A program made the translations under genes and the position numbers. Positions 7,975 through 17,100 of a stretch of DNA of 64,000 nt are shown here, piece after piece. The stretch is from Burkholderiaceae bacterium (GTDB lineage Bacteria > Pseudomonadota > Gammaproteobacteria > Burkholderiales > Burkholderiaceae_C). Every line of letters starts with the position of its first letter. Position 1 is the first letter of the stretch. The notes beneath the pieces are model-generated. The model had not been told where the DNA came from, ran no database searches, and saw nothing but the letters and a program-made list of their open reading frames with translations. Where the stretch lies: contig JACKLJ010000003.1 in the NCBI GenBank assembly GCA_024235955.1, positions 124,001-188,000 of the forward strand, read 5' to 3'.

Positions 7975-8023
7975 CCCGAAACCGCAATGGGCCGGCGCTG
8001 GCCCGCGGTGTGCGCAGGCGCCC

Positions 8024-8524
8024 TCAGGCCTCGGCCAGCAGCTTCTCGATCAGCTGGTGCAGCTCGGCAAAGTCGGGCTGGCCGACGTAGCGCTTGACGA
8101 TCTCGCCCTTCTTGTTCAGCAGGTACGAGGTGGGGGTGAGCTGCACGTCGCCCCAGGCCTTGGCCACGGCGCCGGTGTTGTCGATGGCTACCTTGAAGGG
8201 CAGCTTGCGGGTTTCGGCGTAGTTGACCACGTAGGCCGGCGGGTCGTAGCTCATGGCCACGGCCAGGGTGTCGTAGCCCTTGCCCTTGTACTGGTTGTAT
8301 GTGGCGACGATCTGCGGCATCTCGGCCACGCAGGTGGTGCAGCTGGTGGCCCAGAAGTTGACCAGCGTGACCTTGCCCTTCAGGTCGGCGGTGCTCTGCC
8401 TGGCGCCGTCGAGCAGCACGAAGGTGCTCTCGGGCGCCGGGTCCTTGGCGCAGCCTGCCAGGCCCAGCGTGGCGGCGGCGGCCAGCAGGCCCATCAGCAG
8501 GGCTTGGCGGCGGGGGGTGTTCAT
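8024..8524 (-). CDS. TlpA-like thioredoxin-fold lipoprotein
   Basis: 166-residue membrane-anchored thiol-disulfide protein. The start at 8524 (MNTPRRQALLMG) gives a signal peptide with a lipobox LAGC, lipidated cysteine at 25. The thioredoxin motif WATSCTTC places the redox pair at C62 and C65, and the cis-proline region LTPTSYLL is present. Such proteins act in cytochrome c maturation or periplasmic disulfide reduction. An open extension of 28 codons upstream has no signal and was rejected as the start. Confidence 0.92.
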   Translation of the reverse strand: MNTPRRQALLMGLLAAAATLGLAGCAKDPAPESTFVLLDGARQSTADLKGKVTLVNFWATSCTTCVAEMPQIVATYNQYKGKGYDTLAVAMSYDPPAYVVNYAETRKLPFKVAIDNTGAVAKAWGDVQLTPTSYLLNKKGEIVKRYVGQPDFAELHQLIEKLLAEA

Positions 8525-8609
8525 CGGGTTCACGACAAGATCCAGCAACTGCCCTGTGGGATGCCGGCGGCGCCGCAAGGTTCCCTGCGGCTTGTCGTCA
8601 GCGCCCACC

Positions 8610-8667
8610 TTGCTGCAAAATCAATAGCTGATTGCGCAAGACAGGCAAGGGCGAAGCTCTGATTTTA
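8610..8667 (+). repeat. Interspersed repeat copy R3 (degenerate)
   Basis: The segment reads TTGCTGCAAAATCAATAGCTG, then a diverged TTGCGC core and GAAGCTCTGATTTT. It lies between the TlpA-like and the esterase genes, and ends inside the last codons of the esterase gene. Confidence 0.55.
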
Positions 8668-9411
8668 CGACTGGCCCGTGCGCTTGCCCAGCGCCAGCAG
8701 AATGGCCATGAATTCGGCGGGGGCGCTGAGCATCGGGTCGTGGCCGGTGGCTAGGGTGACCACGCTGGAGCCGGGCAGCCAGGCGCCGCCCCAGAAGCCG
8801 GGGTCGCGCACGCGCTGGCGAATGGCGTCGATGGTGGGCAGCTTGGGATCGGTGCAATCGATGAAGGTGCGCGGCACGCTGGCCACCCGCGCCGCGTCGA
8901 AGTCCAGCGGGTGCTCGTAGGTGTGGCCGGGGTGCGGCGTCTGCCGGCGCCTGACCCATTCGTAGGCATCGCCCTCCAGGCCGAAGACCGACGGGTCGGG
9001 CGGCGGAAAGCTGAAGTCGGCGCTGGCCTGTGCGGCGCCGAGGCGCTGCTGGCGCGTGGCGCTGGCGTGCGTGGCGGCCCAGCTTTCGCCCGGCCTGGGG
9101 ATCATGGCGTCGACGTAGACCAGGTGGCGCAGCCAGTCGGTACGGCGGTCGGCCACGGCCGTGCCCAGCATGCCGGCGTAGGAGTGCACGACCAGGATGC
9201 AATCCTGCAGTTCCTCGGTTTCCAGTGCGGCGATCACGTCCTGGATGTGGGTTTCCAGGTCGATGGCGGGCGACATCAGGTGCGCGCGCTCGCCCAGCCC
9301 CGTCAGGGTGACGGCGTGGGCGCGGTGGCCGGCGCGGATCAGCGCGGACAGCGTGTCACGCCAATACCAGGCGCCGCCCCAGGCGCCGTGAACGAGCAGG
9401 TAGTTGGCCAT
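8665..9411 (-). CDS. Alpha/beta-fold hydrolase (EstC/methylesterase-like)
   Basis: 248-residue serine hydrolase. The oxyanion motif LLVHGAWGGAWYW is at the N-terminus, the nucleophile elbow VHSYAG places the catalytic serine at residue 77, and a C-terminal ATGHDPML provides the histidine; an aspartate in FIDCTDPK is the likely third member. This layout matches the pyrethroid / salicylate methylesterase branch. The substrate is not predictable. It is a single gene flanked by repeats R3 and R4. Confidence 0.9.
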   Translation of the reverse strand: MANYLLVHGAWGGAWYWRDTLSALIRAGHRAHAVTLTGLGERAHLMSPAIDLETHIQDVIAALETEELQDCILVVHSYAGMLGTAVADRRTDWLRHLVYVDAMIPRPGESWAATHASATRQQRLGAAQASADFSFPPPDPSVFGLEGDAYEWVRRRQTPHPGHTYEHPLDFDAARVASVPRTFIDCTDPKLPTIDAIRQRVRDPGFWGGAWLPGSSVVTLATGHDPMLSAPAEFMAILLALGKRTGQS

Positions 9412-9437
9412 GCGGCGGATCTCCTACGGGGTGTGAA

Positions 9438-9502
9438 TTTCAGAACAAAATCGGGCTCCAACCCTTGTATGGCGGTCGCAGGCAGCTACAACATCAGGAG
9501 CT
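9438..9502 (-). repeat. Interspersed repeat copy R4
   Basis: Minus-orientation copy upstream of the esterase gene. Read on the minus strand it has GCTCCTGATG, TAGCTGCCTGCG, a variable centre and GGGTTGGAGCCCGATTTTG. Confidence 0.8.
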
Positions 9503-9524
9503 TTTCCGCGCGCACGATCGACGC

Positions 9525-10772
9525 TCAGATGGCGCCGGCCGCCCGCGCGCCGGCCACGCGGGCCGCGTCCCAGCCCAGCACCTCTTGCAGCACCTCGTCG
9601 GTGTGCTGGCCGAGCAGCGGTGGTGGCGTGCCGCCGTTGGCCGGGCCGCGCACCGGCGTCTTGCCGAGCTTGAGCGGGCTGGCGACCAGCTGCAGATCGG
9701 CCTTCAGCGGGTGCTGCCAGTGCGCCACCATCTGGCGCGCGGCGATCTGTGGATCGGCGAACACCTCGTCCAGCGCGTTGATGGCGCCGCAGGGCACCTT
9801 GGCGGCTTCCAGCGCGGCCAGCCAGTCGGCCTTGGGGCGCGACTTCATCACGGCTTCCAGCTGGGGCACGAGCTCGGCGCGGTGCTTCACCCGGTCGCGG
9901 TTCTTCACGTAGCGCGGGTCGGCGGCCAGGTCGGGCCGGCCGGCCACCTCGCAGAACTTGGCGTACTGGCCGTCGTTGCCCACGGCCAGGATGAGGTAGT
10001 CGCGGCTGCCGTCGGGGCGCGGCGCGACCTCGAACACCTGGTAGGGCACGATGTTCTGGTGTGCGTTGCCCATGCGCCCCGGCACCTTGCCGCTCACCAG
10101 GTAGTTGGCGCCCAGGTTGGCCAGCATGGCGGTCTGGGCGTCGAGCAGCGCCATGTCCAGGTGCTGGCCCTCGCCCGTGCGTTCGGCGTGGCGCAGTGCG
10201 GCCAGGATGCCCACGGTGGCGTACATGCCGGTGAACAGGTCGGCCACGGCCACGCCCACCTTCTGCGGGCCGCCGCCGAGGTCGTCGCGTTCGCCGGTCA
10301 CGCTCATCAGCCCGCCCATGCCCTGGATGATGTAGTCGTAGCCGGCGCGCGGCGCGTACGGCCCGGTCTGGCCGAAGCCGGTGAGGCTGCAGTACACCAG
10401 CTTCGGGTTGATGGCGGACAGCGCGGCGTAATCCAGCCCGTAGCGCGCCATGTCGCCAACCTTGAAGTTCTCGATGAACACGTCGCAGCGCGCCACCAGC
10501 TCGCGGATCAGCGCCTGCCCCTCGGGCCGGGCGATGTCGCAGGTGATGGAGCGCTTGTTGCGGTTGGCGCCCAGGTAGTAGGCGGCCTCGTGCGATTCGG
10601 TGCCGTCGTCGCCCACCAGGAAGGGCGGGCCCCAGCTGCGCGTGTCGTCGCCGCTGCCGGGGCGTTCGATCTTGATCACGTCGGCCCCCAGGTCGGCCAG
10701 GGTCTGGGTGCACCAGGGCCCGGCCAGCACGCGGGAGAGGTCGAGGATGCGGATGCCGTCGAGTGCGTTCAT
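9525..10772 (-). CDS. Class III CoA-transferase (CaiB/BaiF family)
   Basis: 415-residue enzyme that moves CoA between carboxylic acids through an aspartyl-CoA thioester. The start at 10772 (MNALDGIRILDLSRVLAGPW) matches the family; the open frame upstream is unrelated. The catalytic aspartate is D178 in VAVADLFTGMYA, and the GGLMSVTG loop lies before it. Formyl-, succinyl-oxalate- and carnitine-type substrates are all possible. No acyl-CoA dehydrogenase or lyase neighbour narrows this down. Confidence 0.93.
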   Translation of the reverse strand: MNALDGIRILDLSRVLAGPWCTQTLADLGADVIKIERPGSGDDTRSWGPPFLVGDDGTESHEAAYYLGANRNKRSITCDIARPEGQALIRELVARCDVFIENFKVGDMARYGLDYAALSAINPKLVYCSLTGFGQTGPYAPRAGYDYIIQGMGGLMSVTGERDDLGGGPQKVGVAVADLFTGMYATVGILAALRHAERTGEGQHLDMALLDAQTAMLANLGANYLVSGKVPGRMGNAHQNIVPYQVFEVAPRPDGSRDYLILAVGNDGQYAKFCEVAGRPDLAADPRYVKNRDRVKHRAELVPQLEAVMKSRPKADWLAALEAAKVPCGAINALDEVFADPQIAARQMVAHWQHPLKADLQLVASPLKLGKTPVRGPANGGTPPPLLGQHTDEVLQEVLGWDAARVAGARAAGAI

Positions 10773-10856
10773 GGCGCCGATTGTGGCGCAGCCGCCGTGT
10801 CGCCCGCGGCACGCCGGCACGCCAGGGGCGACGGCGGCGCTACGCATAATCGGCCG

Positions 10857-11384
10857 ATGCCCCGCTGGTTCGTTCTCGCCGCCCTGCTGCTGGCCGCCTG
10901 CAGCCCCACGCTCAACTGGCGCGAGGTGCCGCTGGCGCCCGGCACAAGCGTGGCCCTGCTGCCCTGCAAGCCCGACCACGCCACGCGCAGCGTGCCGCTG
11001 GGCGGCGTGCCGACCGAACTCGACGTCGCCGGCTGCGAAGCCGGCGGCGCCACCTTCGCCGTCATGGTGGCCACCTTGCCCGAAGGCCGCGCGCCCGACG
11101 AGGTGCTGGCCGGCTGGCAGCAGGCCACGCTGGCCAACATGCAGGCCGCGGCCGCCAGCGCGCGCACGCCGTTCCGCCCGCCCGGCGGCCTGCCGCTGGC
11201 GCACGCCGAGCGGCTGGTGGCGCAGGGGCAGGGCACCGACGGCAAGGCCGTGGCGGCCGAGGCGGTCTGGACAGCCCACGCGGTGGAGGGCGGCGGCACC
11301 GAGCTGCTGCATGCCGTGATGTACGCGCCCAGGCCCCAACCCGAGGTGGCCGATGCCTTCTTCGCCGGCCTGAAGCTGCGGTGA
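10857..11384 (+). CDS. Predicted lipoprotein of unknown function
   Basis: 175-residue protein with a short signal peptide and lipobox LLAACS (cysteine 15), so probably lipid-anchored. The rest is soluble and alanine-rich with no family I recognise; a cysteine pair (PCKPDH, AGCEAGG) could form a disulfide. The codon use and third-position GC are like its neighbours. Its stop overlaps the start of the MFS gene by four bases, suggesting co-expression. Confidence 0.8.
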   Translation: MPRWFVLAALLLAACSPTLNWREVPLAPGTSVALLPCKPDHATRSVPLGGVPTELDVAGCEAGGATFAVMVATLPEGRAPDEVLAGWQQATLANMQAAAASARTPFRPPGGLPLAHAERLVAQGQGTDGKAVAAEAVWTAHAVEGGGTELLHAVMYAPRPQPEVADAFFAGLKLR

Positions 11385-12622
11385 ACCGCCTCGGCCGTGG
11401 CGCCGCGGTGCGCGTGTTCCTGGCGTTCGCGCTGGCGTACTTCGTCTCGGCGCTGCTGCGGGCGGTGACGGCTACGCTGTCGCCGGTGCTCACGGCCGAG
11501 TTCAGCCTGCACGCGGGCGACCTGGGCCTGCTGGCCGGCGGCTACTTCCTGGGCTTTGCCGCCATGCAGCTGCCGCTCGGCCACTGGCTGGACCGTTACG
11601 GGCCGCGCAAGGTCAACACTGCGCTGCTGGCGGCCGCAGTGCTGGGCTGCGCGGTGTTCGCGCTGGCGCAGGGCTTCACGGCACTGATGCTGGCGCGGCT
11701 GCTGATGGGCATGGGCGTATCGGCCGGGCTGATGGCGCCGCTCACCGGTTACCGCCGCTGGTTCGACGCCAGCACCCAGCTGCGCGCCAACGCCTGGATG
11801 CTGATGAGCGGCTCGCTGGGCATGATCGCCTCCACGCTGCCGGTGCAGTGGCTGGAGCCGCTGTGGGGCTGGCGGGCGCTGTTCTGGGCCGTTGCCGTGC
11901 TGGTGCTGGTGGCCATGGCGGCGCTGTGGCTGATCGTGCCGCACTGGCAGAATGCTACAAAAGATGAAGCTGCCTGCGCCCGTCCTGAAACGGCTGGAGG
12001 CCCAAAAGGCTCTTATTCGACGATCTGGCGCAACGCCTATTTCCGGCGCGCGGCGCCGCTCGGGCTGGTGAGCTTCGGCGGCATGGTGGCGATCCAGTCG
12101 CTGTGGGCCGGGCCGTGGATGACGCGCGTGGGCGGCAGCTCGCCGCTGCAGTCGGCCACCGGGCTGTTCTGGATCAACGTGTCCATGCTGGCCACCTTCT
12201 GGATCTGGGGCCTGCTGATGCCGCGGCTGGCCGCGCGCGGCGTCACCGTGGACAGGCTGGTGGCCTGGGGCCTGCCGGCCAGCTTCGCGCCGCTGGTGCT
12301 GCTGGTGGTGGGCGGCCCGGCCTGGGGCGAGGCCAGCTTCGTGCTGCTGGCGCTCTACTGCGTGCTGACCACGCCCGCCGCCCAGGTGCAGCCGGTGGTG
12401 GGCATGACCTTCCCGCCCGAACTGGCAGGACGGGCGCTGTCGGCCTACAACCTGGTGGTTTTTGTCGGCATCTTCTTGGTGCAGTGGGGCATCGGGCTGG
12501 CGGTGGACGGCCTGCGCGCCCTGGGCTTGGGCCAGGCGGCGGCGTTCCAGGGCGCGATGGGCGTCTTCGGTGCGCTTTCCGTGTTGAGCTACCTGGTTTT
12601 CGTGTGGCCGCGCAGCCGATAA
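11381..12622 (+). CDS. MFS transporter carrying an in-frame repeat insertion
   Basis: 413-residue major facilitator with about 12 hydrophobic segments. The GTG start at 11381 overlaps the preceding stop (GTGA). The motif-A-like loop GHWLDRYGPRKVN between helices 2 and 3 is clear. Between helices 6 and 7 the cytoplasmic loop contains NATKDEAACARPETAGGPKG, which is a translation of repeat copy R5. The loop is the most tolerant site in an MFS protein. The substrate is unknown; the overall pattern is that of nitrate/sugar-type MFS antiporters rather than a drug pump. Confidence 0.9.
   Translation: MNRLGRGAAVRVFLAFALAYFVSALLRAVTATLSPVLTAEFSLHAGDLGLLAGGYFLGFAAMQLPLGHWLDRYGPRKVNTALLAAAVLGCAVFALAQGFTALMLARLLMGMGVSAGLMAPLTGYRRWFDASTQLRANAWMLMSGSLGMIASTLPVQWLEPLWGWRALFWAVAVLVLVAMAALWLIVPHWQNATKDEAACARPETAGGPKGSYSTIWRNAYFRRAAPLGLVSFGGMVAIQSLWAGPWMTRVGGSSPLQSATGLFWINVSMLATFWIWGLLMPRLAARGVTVDRLVAWGLPASFAPLVLLVVGGPAWGEASFVLLALYCVLTTPAAQVQPVVGMTFPPELAGRALSAYNLVVFVGIFLVQWGIGLAVDGLRALGLGQAAAFQGAMGVFGALSVLSYLVFVWPRSR
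11953..12010 (+). repeat. Interspersed repeat copy R5, inside the MFS gene
   Basis: Plus-orientation copy with the alternative left arm GCTACAAAAGATG, then AAGCTGCCTGCGCCCG, a variable centre and GGCTGGAGGCC. It is read as GCT GCC TGC GCC CGT, the same frame as the other sense-oriented copies in coding regions. Confidence 0.85.
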
Positions 12623-12629
12623 TGCACGG

Positions 12630-13076
12630 ATGAACGGCGTCCTCCTCATCGCCCACGCACCGCTGGCGCATGCACTGCGCCAGTGCGCGCTGCATGTGTT
12701 CCCGGACGCCGCCGAGCACGTGGCCGCGCTCGACGTCCACCCCAACGCCCCGCCCGAGGAAACCCTGGCCGCCGCCAGGATCGTGCTCGACCAGTTGCCC
12801 GTCCAGGGCGTGCTGGTGCTGACCGACCTGTTCGGCGCCACGCCCTGCAATGTGGCGCAGCGCCTGGTCGACGGCGTGAGCACCCGGCTGATCGCCGGTG
12901 TCAACCTGCCCATGCTGCTGCGCGCCGTGACCTACCGCCACGAGCCGCTGGAATCGCTGGTGCAGCGCGCGCTGGCGGGCGGCAGCCAGGGCGTGATGCC
13001 GGTGGCCGTGACCGCGCCGCAGAACCAGTACCGCCGAGCCATCCATGATCAAGAACGATACGACCATCAGCAATAA
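12630..13076 (+). CDS. PTS EIIA component, mannose family
   Basis: 148-residue cytoplasmic phosphotransfer protein. The phosphorylated histidine is H9 in VLLIAHAPLAHAL, and LTDLFGATPCNVA matches the EIIA-Man fold. It is alone, without EIIB, EIIC or EIID domains, which is the betaproteobacterial arrangement in which EIIA-Man, HPr and EI act in regulation rather than sugar uptake. Its 3' end overlaps the HPr gene by 32 bp. Confidence 0.92.
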   Translation: MNGVLLIAHAPLAHALRQCALHVFPDAAEHVAALDVHPNAPPEETLAAARIVLDQLPVQGVLVLTDLFGATPCNVAQRLVDGVSTRLIAGVNLPMLLRAVTYRHEPLESLVQRALAGGSQGVMPVAVTAPQNQYRRAIHDQERYDHQQ

Positions 13077-13314
13077 GCTGGGCCTGCATGCCCGGGCCTC
13101 GGCCAAGCTGACCAAGCTGGCCGGCAGCTTCCCGTGCGACGTCTGGATCGCCCGTGGCGAGCGGCGCGTGAACGCCAAGAGCATCATGGGCGTGATGATG
13201 CTGGCCGCCGGCATCGGCAGCCAGGTCACGGTGGAAACCGACGGCGACCGCGAGCAGGAAGCCATGGATGCCATCCTGGCCCTGATCGACGACAAGTTCG
13301 GGGAAGGCGAGTGA
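13045..13314 (+). CDS. ptsH: Phosphocarrier protein HPr
   Basis: 89-residue phosphocarrier between EI and EIIA. The catalytic histidine is H15 in KLGLHARAS and the regulatory serine is S46 in NAKSIMGVMM; the latter implies possible control by an HPr kinase encoded elsewhere. It overlaps the EIIA gene by 32 bp and lies 37 bp before ptsI. Confidence 0.96.
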   Translation: MIKNDTTISNKLGLHARASAKLTKLAGSFPCDVWIARGERRVNAKSIMGVMMLAAGIGSQVTVETDGDREQEAMDAILALIDDKFGEGE

Positions 13315-13351
13315 AACTGGTGCCGATGCAGACCGCTGCCGGAGCCAGGCC

Positions 13352-15100
13352 ATGACCTTCGCCATCCACGGCCTGGCGGTGGCCCGTGGCATTGCCATCG
13401 GGCGGGCGGTGCTGATCGCCTCCAGCCGGGTGGAGGTGGCGCACTACTTCATCAAGCCGGATCAGATCCGCAGCGAGCTGACGCGGCTGGGCGAGGCGCG
13501 CGACGCGGTGATCCAGGAACTGCAGCGCCTGCAGCAGGACTTGCCCAAGGACGCGCCGCCCGAGCTGGGCGCGCTGCTCGACGTGCACCTGATGCTGCTG
13601 CAGGACGACCAGCTCGGCGCCGGCGTGCGCCACTGGATCAAGGAGCGCCTCTACAACGCCGAATGGGCGCTGACCACCCAGCTCGAGCAGGTGTCGCGCC
13701 AGTTCGACGAGATGGAGGACGAGTACCTGCGCGAGCGCAAGGCCGATCTGGAACAGGTGGTCGAACGCGTGCTGCGCCACCTGAAGGGCGCCGCCGTGCC
13801 CGTGGCGCCGCCGCCGCCGCGCGCGCCACGCCAGTCGGAGCTGCTGCTGGAGGACACGCAGGACGTGCCGCTGGTGCTGGTGGCGCACGACCTGTCGCCG
13901 GCCGACATGCTGCAGTTCAAGAAGAGCGTGTTCGCCGGCTTCGTGACCGACGTGGGCGGCAAGACCAGCCACACCGCCATCGTGGCGCGCAGCATGGACA
14001 TCCCGGCCGTGGTGGGCGCGCGTTCCGCCAGCCAGCTGGTGCGGCAGGACGACTGGGTGGTGATCGACGGCGATGCGGGGGTGATGATCGTCAACCCCTC
14101 GCCCATCATCCTGGCCGACTACGCCTTCAAGCAGCGCCAGGGCGAGCTCGAGCGCGGCCGCCTGGCGCGCCTGCGCAACACGCCCGCGGTGACGCTGGAT
14201 GGACAGCGGATCGACTTGCTGGCCAACATCGAGCAGCCAGGCGACACCGAGGCCGCGCTGGCGGTGAGTGCCGTGGGCGTGGGCCTGTTCCGCACCGAGT
14301 TCCTGTTCATGGGCCGCGAGGGCAAGCTGCCCGACGAGGAGGAGCAGTACCACGCCTACCGCCGGGCGGTGGAAGGCATGCACGGCATGCCGGTGACCAT
14401 CCGCACCATCGACGTCGGCGCCGACAAGCCGCTGGACGACCGGCACGACGACGCCCACCTCAACCCCGCGCTCGGCCTGCGCGCGATCCGCTGGAGCCTG
14501 TCGGAGCCGGCCATGTTCATGACGCAGCTGCGCGCCATCCTGCGCGCCGCCGCGCACGGCAAGGTGTACCTGCTGATCCCCATGCTGGCGCACGCGCGCG
14601 AGATCCGCCAGACGCTGGAGCTGATCGACAAGGCGCGCGCCCAGCTCGATCAGAAGGGGGTGCCCTACGGCCCGGTGAAGCTGGGCGCGATGATCGAGGT
14701 GCCGGCCGCGGCCATGACGCTGCCGCTGTTCCTGAAGTACTTCGACTATCTCTCGATCGGCACCAACGACCTGATCCAGTACACCCTGGCGATCGACCGC
14801 GCCGACGAATCCGTGGCGCACCTGTACGACCAGCTGCACCCGGCCGTGCTGAAGATGGTGGCCGACACCATCGCGCAGGCCAAGGCGGCGGGCAAGGAGG
14901 TGAGCGTGTGCGGCGAGATGGCGGGCGACCCCAGCATGACGCGCCTGCTGCTGGGTCTGGGCCTGCGCAGCTTTTCCATGCACCCTTCGCAGATCCTGCC
15001 GGTCAAGCAGGAGATCCTGCGCGCCGACGCCGACAAGCTTGCGCCCTGGGCGCAGTCGGTGCTGGAAAGCGAGGAGCCGGCGGCGCTGCTGCAGGCTTAG
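13352..15100 (+). CDS. ptsI: PTS enzyme I (PEP-protein phosphotransferase)
   Basis: 582-residue enzyme that takes phosphate from PEP and passes it to HPr. The swivelling domain carries the phospho-histidine H207 in GGKTSHTAIVAR; the PEP-binding barrel has GLFRTEFLFMGR and the catalytic cysteine in VSVCGEMAGDP near the C-terminus. A proline-rich linker (VAPPPPRAPR, about 151-160) interrupts the N-terminal half. The three genes of this block form a single operon. Confidence 0.96.
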   Translation: MTFAIHGLAVARGIAIGRAVLIASSRVEVAHYFIKPDQIRSELTRLGEARDAVIQELQRLQQDLPKDAPPELGALLDVHLMLLQDDQLGAGVRHWIKERLYNAEWALTTQLEQVSRQFDEMEDEYLRERKADLEQVVERVLRHLKGAAVPVAPPPPRAPRQSELLLEDTQDVPLVLVAHDLSPADMLQFKKSVFAGFVTDVGGKTSHTAIVARSMDIPAVVGARSASQLVRQDDWVVIDGDAGVMIVNPSPIILADYAFKQRQGELERGRLARLRNTPAVTLDGQRIDLLANIEQPGDTEAALAVSAVGVGLFRTEFLFMGREGKLPDEEEQYHAYRRAVEGMHGMPVTIRTIDVGADKPLDDRHDDAHLNPALGLRAIRWSLSEPAMFMTQLRAILRAAAHGKVYLLIPMLAHAREIRQTLELIDKARAQLDQKGVPYGPVKLGAMIEVPAAAMTLPLFLKYFDYLSIGTNDLIQYTLAIDRADESVAHLYDQLHPAVLKMVADTIAQAKAAGKEVSVCGEMAGDPSMTRLLLGLGLRSFSMHPSQILPVKQEILRADADKLAPWAQSVLESEEPAALLQA

Positions 15101-15157
15101 CGGCTGCCCGGCGCCGCCCCATGCGGACCGGCGGGCGCCGGCCGGTCTGCCGGATCT

Positions 15158-16177
15158 TCAGAGCGATTTCTTCAGCAGGTTGCCGATCTCGCCCACGATG
15201 CCGCGGCGGAACAGCAGCACGCACAGCACGAAGATCACGCCCTGCACCACCGTCACCCAGGCGCCCAGCTCGGCCAGGTAGTTCTGCATGGTGACGATCA
15301 CGGCGGCACCCACCACCGGACCGAAGATGGTGCCCATGCCACCCACCAGCGTCATCAGCACGACTTCACCCGACATGCTCCAGTGCACATCGGTCAGCGA
15401 GGCCAGCTGGAACACGATGGCCTTGGTGGCGCCGGCCATGCCCGCCAGCGCGGCCGACAGCACGAAGGCGCGGTGCTTGAACTTGTCGGCGTCGTAGCCG
15501 AGCGAGACGGTGCGCGGCTCGTTCTCGCGGATCGCCTTCAGCACCTGGCCGAAGGGCGAGTGGACGATGCGGTAGATCAGCAGGAAGCCGCCCAGGAACA
15601 CCACCAGCACCACGGCGTACATGGCCATCGGCTGCGACAGGTCGATCAGGCCGAACAGCTTGCCGCGCGGCACGGCCTGGATACCGTCCTCGCCGCCGGT
15701 GAACGGCGCCTGCAGGCTGAAGAAGAACACCATCTGGGCCAGCGCCAGTGTGATCATCGCGAAGTAGATGCCCTGCCGGCGGATGGCCAGCAGGCCCGCC
15801 ACCCAGCCCAGCGCCGCCGCGCAGAGCGTGGCCACGAGGATCGCCAGCTCGGGTGTCAGCCCCCAGACCTTGGCCGCGTGCGCCGACACGTAGCCCGCCA
15901 TGCCCAGGAACATGGCGTGCCCGAACGACAGCAGGCCGCCGAAGCCCAGCAGCAGGTTGAAGGCGCAGGCGAACAGCGCGAAGCACATCACCTTCATCAT
16001 GAACACCGGGTAGATGCCGACGAAGGGGGCGGCCACCAGCACGGCGACCATCAGCAGGAACACGTTGCGGTGCAGCCGGCCTTCGGCGCGCGCGCGCTCG
16101 GCCGGCGTCATGGTGGTGCCAGGGCGCGCGGAAGGGGCGGCCGGTGCGCCGGAGCCTGTGGAAGCGGAGGTGCTCAT
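15158..16177 (-). CDS. livM: Branched-chain amino acid ABC transporter permease LivM
   Basis: 339-residue inner-membrane permease with about nine hydrophobic segments. The EAA-type loop ENEPRTVSLGYDADKFKHRAF, before the last helices, contacts the ATPases. The first ~30 residues are cytoplasmic and rich in Ser/Pro/Ala. It is the last gene of the liv operon, three bases after livH, and converges on ptsI. Confidence 0.94.
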   Translation of the reverse strand: MSTSASTGSGAPAAPSARPGTTMTPAERARAEGRLHRNVFLLMVAVLVAAPFVGIYPVFMMKVMCFALFACAFNLLLGFGGLLSFGHAMFLGMAGYVSAHAAKVWGLTPELAILVATLCAAALGWVAGLLAIRRQGIYFAMITLALAQMVFFFSLQAPFTGGEDGIQAVPRGKLFGLIDLSQPMAMYAVVLVVFLGGFLLIYRIVHSPFGQVLKAIRENEPRTVSLGYDADKFKHRAFVLSAALAGMAGATKAIVFQLASLTDVHWSMSGEVVLMTLVGGMGTIFGPVVGAAVIVTMQNYLAELGAWVTVVQGVIFVLCVLLFRRGIVGEIGNLLKKSL

Positions 16178-16180
16178 GGT

Positions 16181-17059
16181 TTATTTCTGCGTGCCGAACA
16201 GGCCGGCTGGCCGGATCAGCAGGACGATGGCCATGATGACGAAGATCACGGTGGTCGAGGCCTCGGGGTAGAACACCTTGGTCAGGCCTTCGATCAGGCC
16301 CAGGCCGAAGCCGGTGACGATGGCACCCAGGATCGAGCCCATGCCGCCGATCACCACCACGGCGAACACGACGATGATCAGGTCCGAGCCCATCTGCGGG
16401 CTCACCTGGTAGATCGGGGCGGCCATCACGCCGGCCAGCGCGGCCAGCGCCACGCCGAAGCCGTAGGTCAGCGTGATCATGCGTGGCACGTTGATGCCGA
16501 AGGCCTGCACCAGCTGCGGGTTCTCGGTGGCGGCGCGCAGGTAGCCGCCGAGTTTGGTGCGTTCGATCACGAACCAGGTGCCCAGGCACACCACCGCCGA
16601 GGCCACGATGACCCAGGCGCGGTAGTTGGGCAGGAACATGAAGCCCAGGTTCTTGCCGCCGGAAAGCTGCGGCGGAATGGAGTAGGGCAGGCCGGTGGAT
16701 CCGTACTCGTTGCGGAAGATGCCCTGGATGATCAGCGCCAGCCCGAAGGTGAGCAGCAGGCCGTACAGGTGGTCCAGCTTGTAGAGCCGCGCCAGCATGG
16801 TGCGCTCGATGACCACGCCGGTGGCACCCACCACGATCGGCACGATCAGCAGCGACCACCAGTAGCTCAGGCCGAGCTTGTTGAGCAGCAGGTAGGCGCC
16901 GAAGGCACCCAGCATGTACTGGGCGCCATGGGCGAAGTTGATGATGTTGAGCAGGCCGAAGATCACGGCCAGGCCCAGCGACAGCAAGGCGTAGAAAGAC
17001 CCGTTGATCAGCCCGATGAGGAGCTGCCCCATCAGGGCCTGGATCGGAATGTCGAACAT
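16181..17059 (-). CDS. livH: Branched-chain amino acid ABC transporter permease LivH
   Basis: 292-residue permease starting MFDIPIQALMGQLLIGLINGSFYALLS (first part), a hallmark of LivH proteins; eight hydrophobic stretches are visible and the ATPase-contacting loop is at RAATENPQLVQAFGINV. It pairs with LivM to form the transmembrane channel. Confidence 0.95.
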   Translation of the reverse strand: MFDIPIQALMGQLLIGLINGSFYALLSLGLAVIFGLLNIINFAHGAQYMLGAFGAYLLLNKLGLSYWWSLLIVPIVVGATGVVIERTMLARLYKLDHLYGLLLTFGLALIIQGIFRNEYGSTGLPYSIPPQLSGGKNLGFMFLPNYRAWVIVASAVVCLGTWFVIERTKLGGYLRAATENPQLVQAFGINVPRMITLTYGFGVALAALAGVMAAPIYQVSPQMGSDLIIVVFAVVVIGGMGSILGAIVTGFGLGLIEGLTKVFYPEASTTVIFVIMAIVLLIRPAGLFGTQK

Positions 17060-17100
17060 CGTGCGCTGTTCCTACGCCTTGCTGCCGGGCCGGGGCCGGC

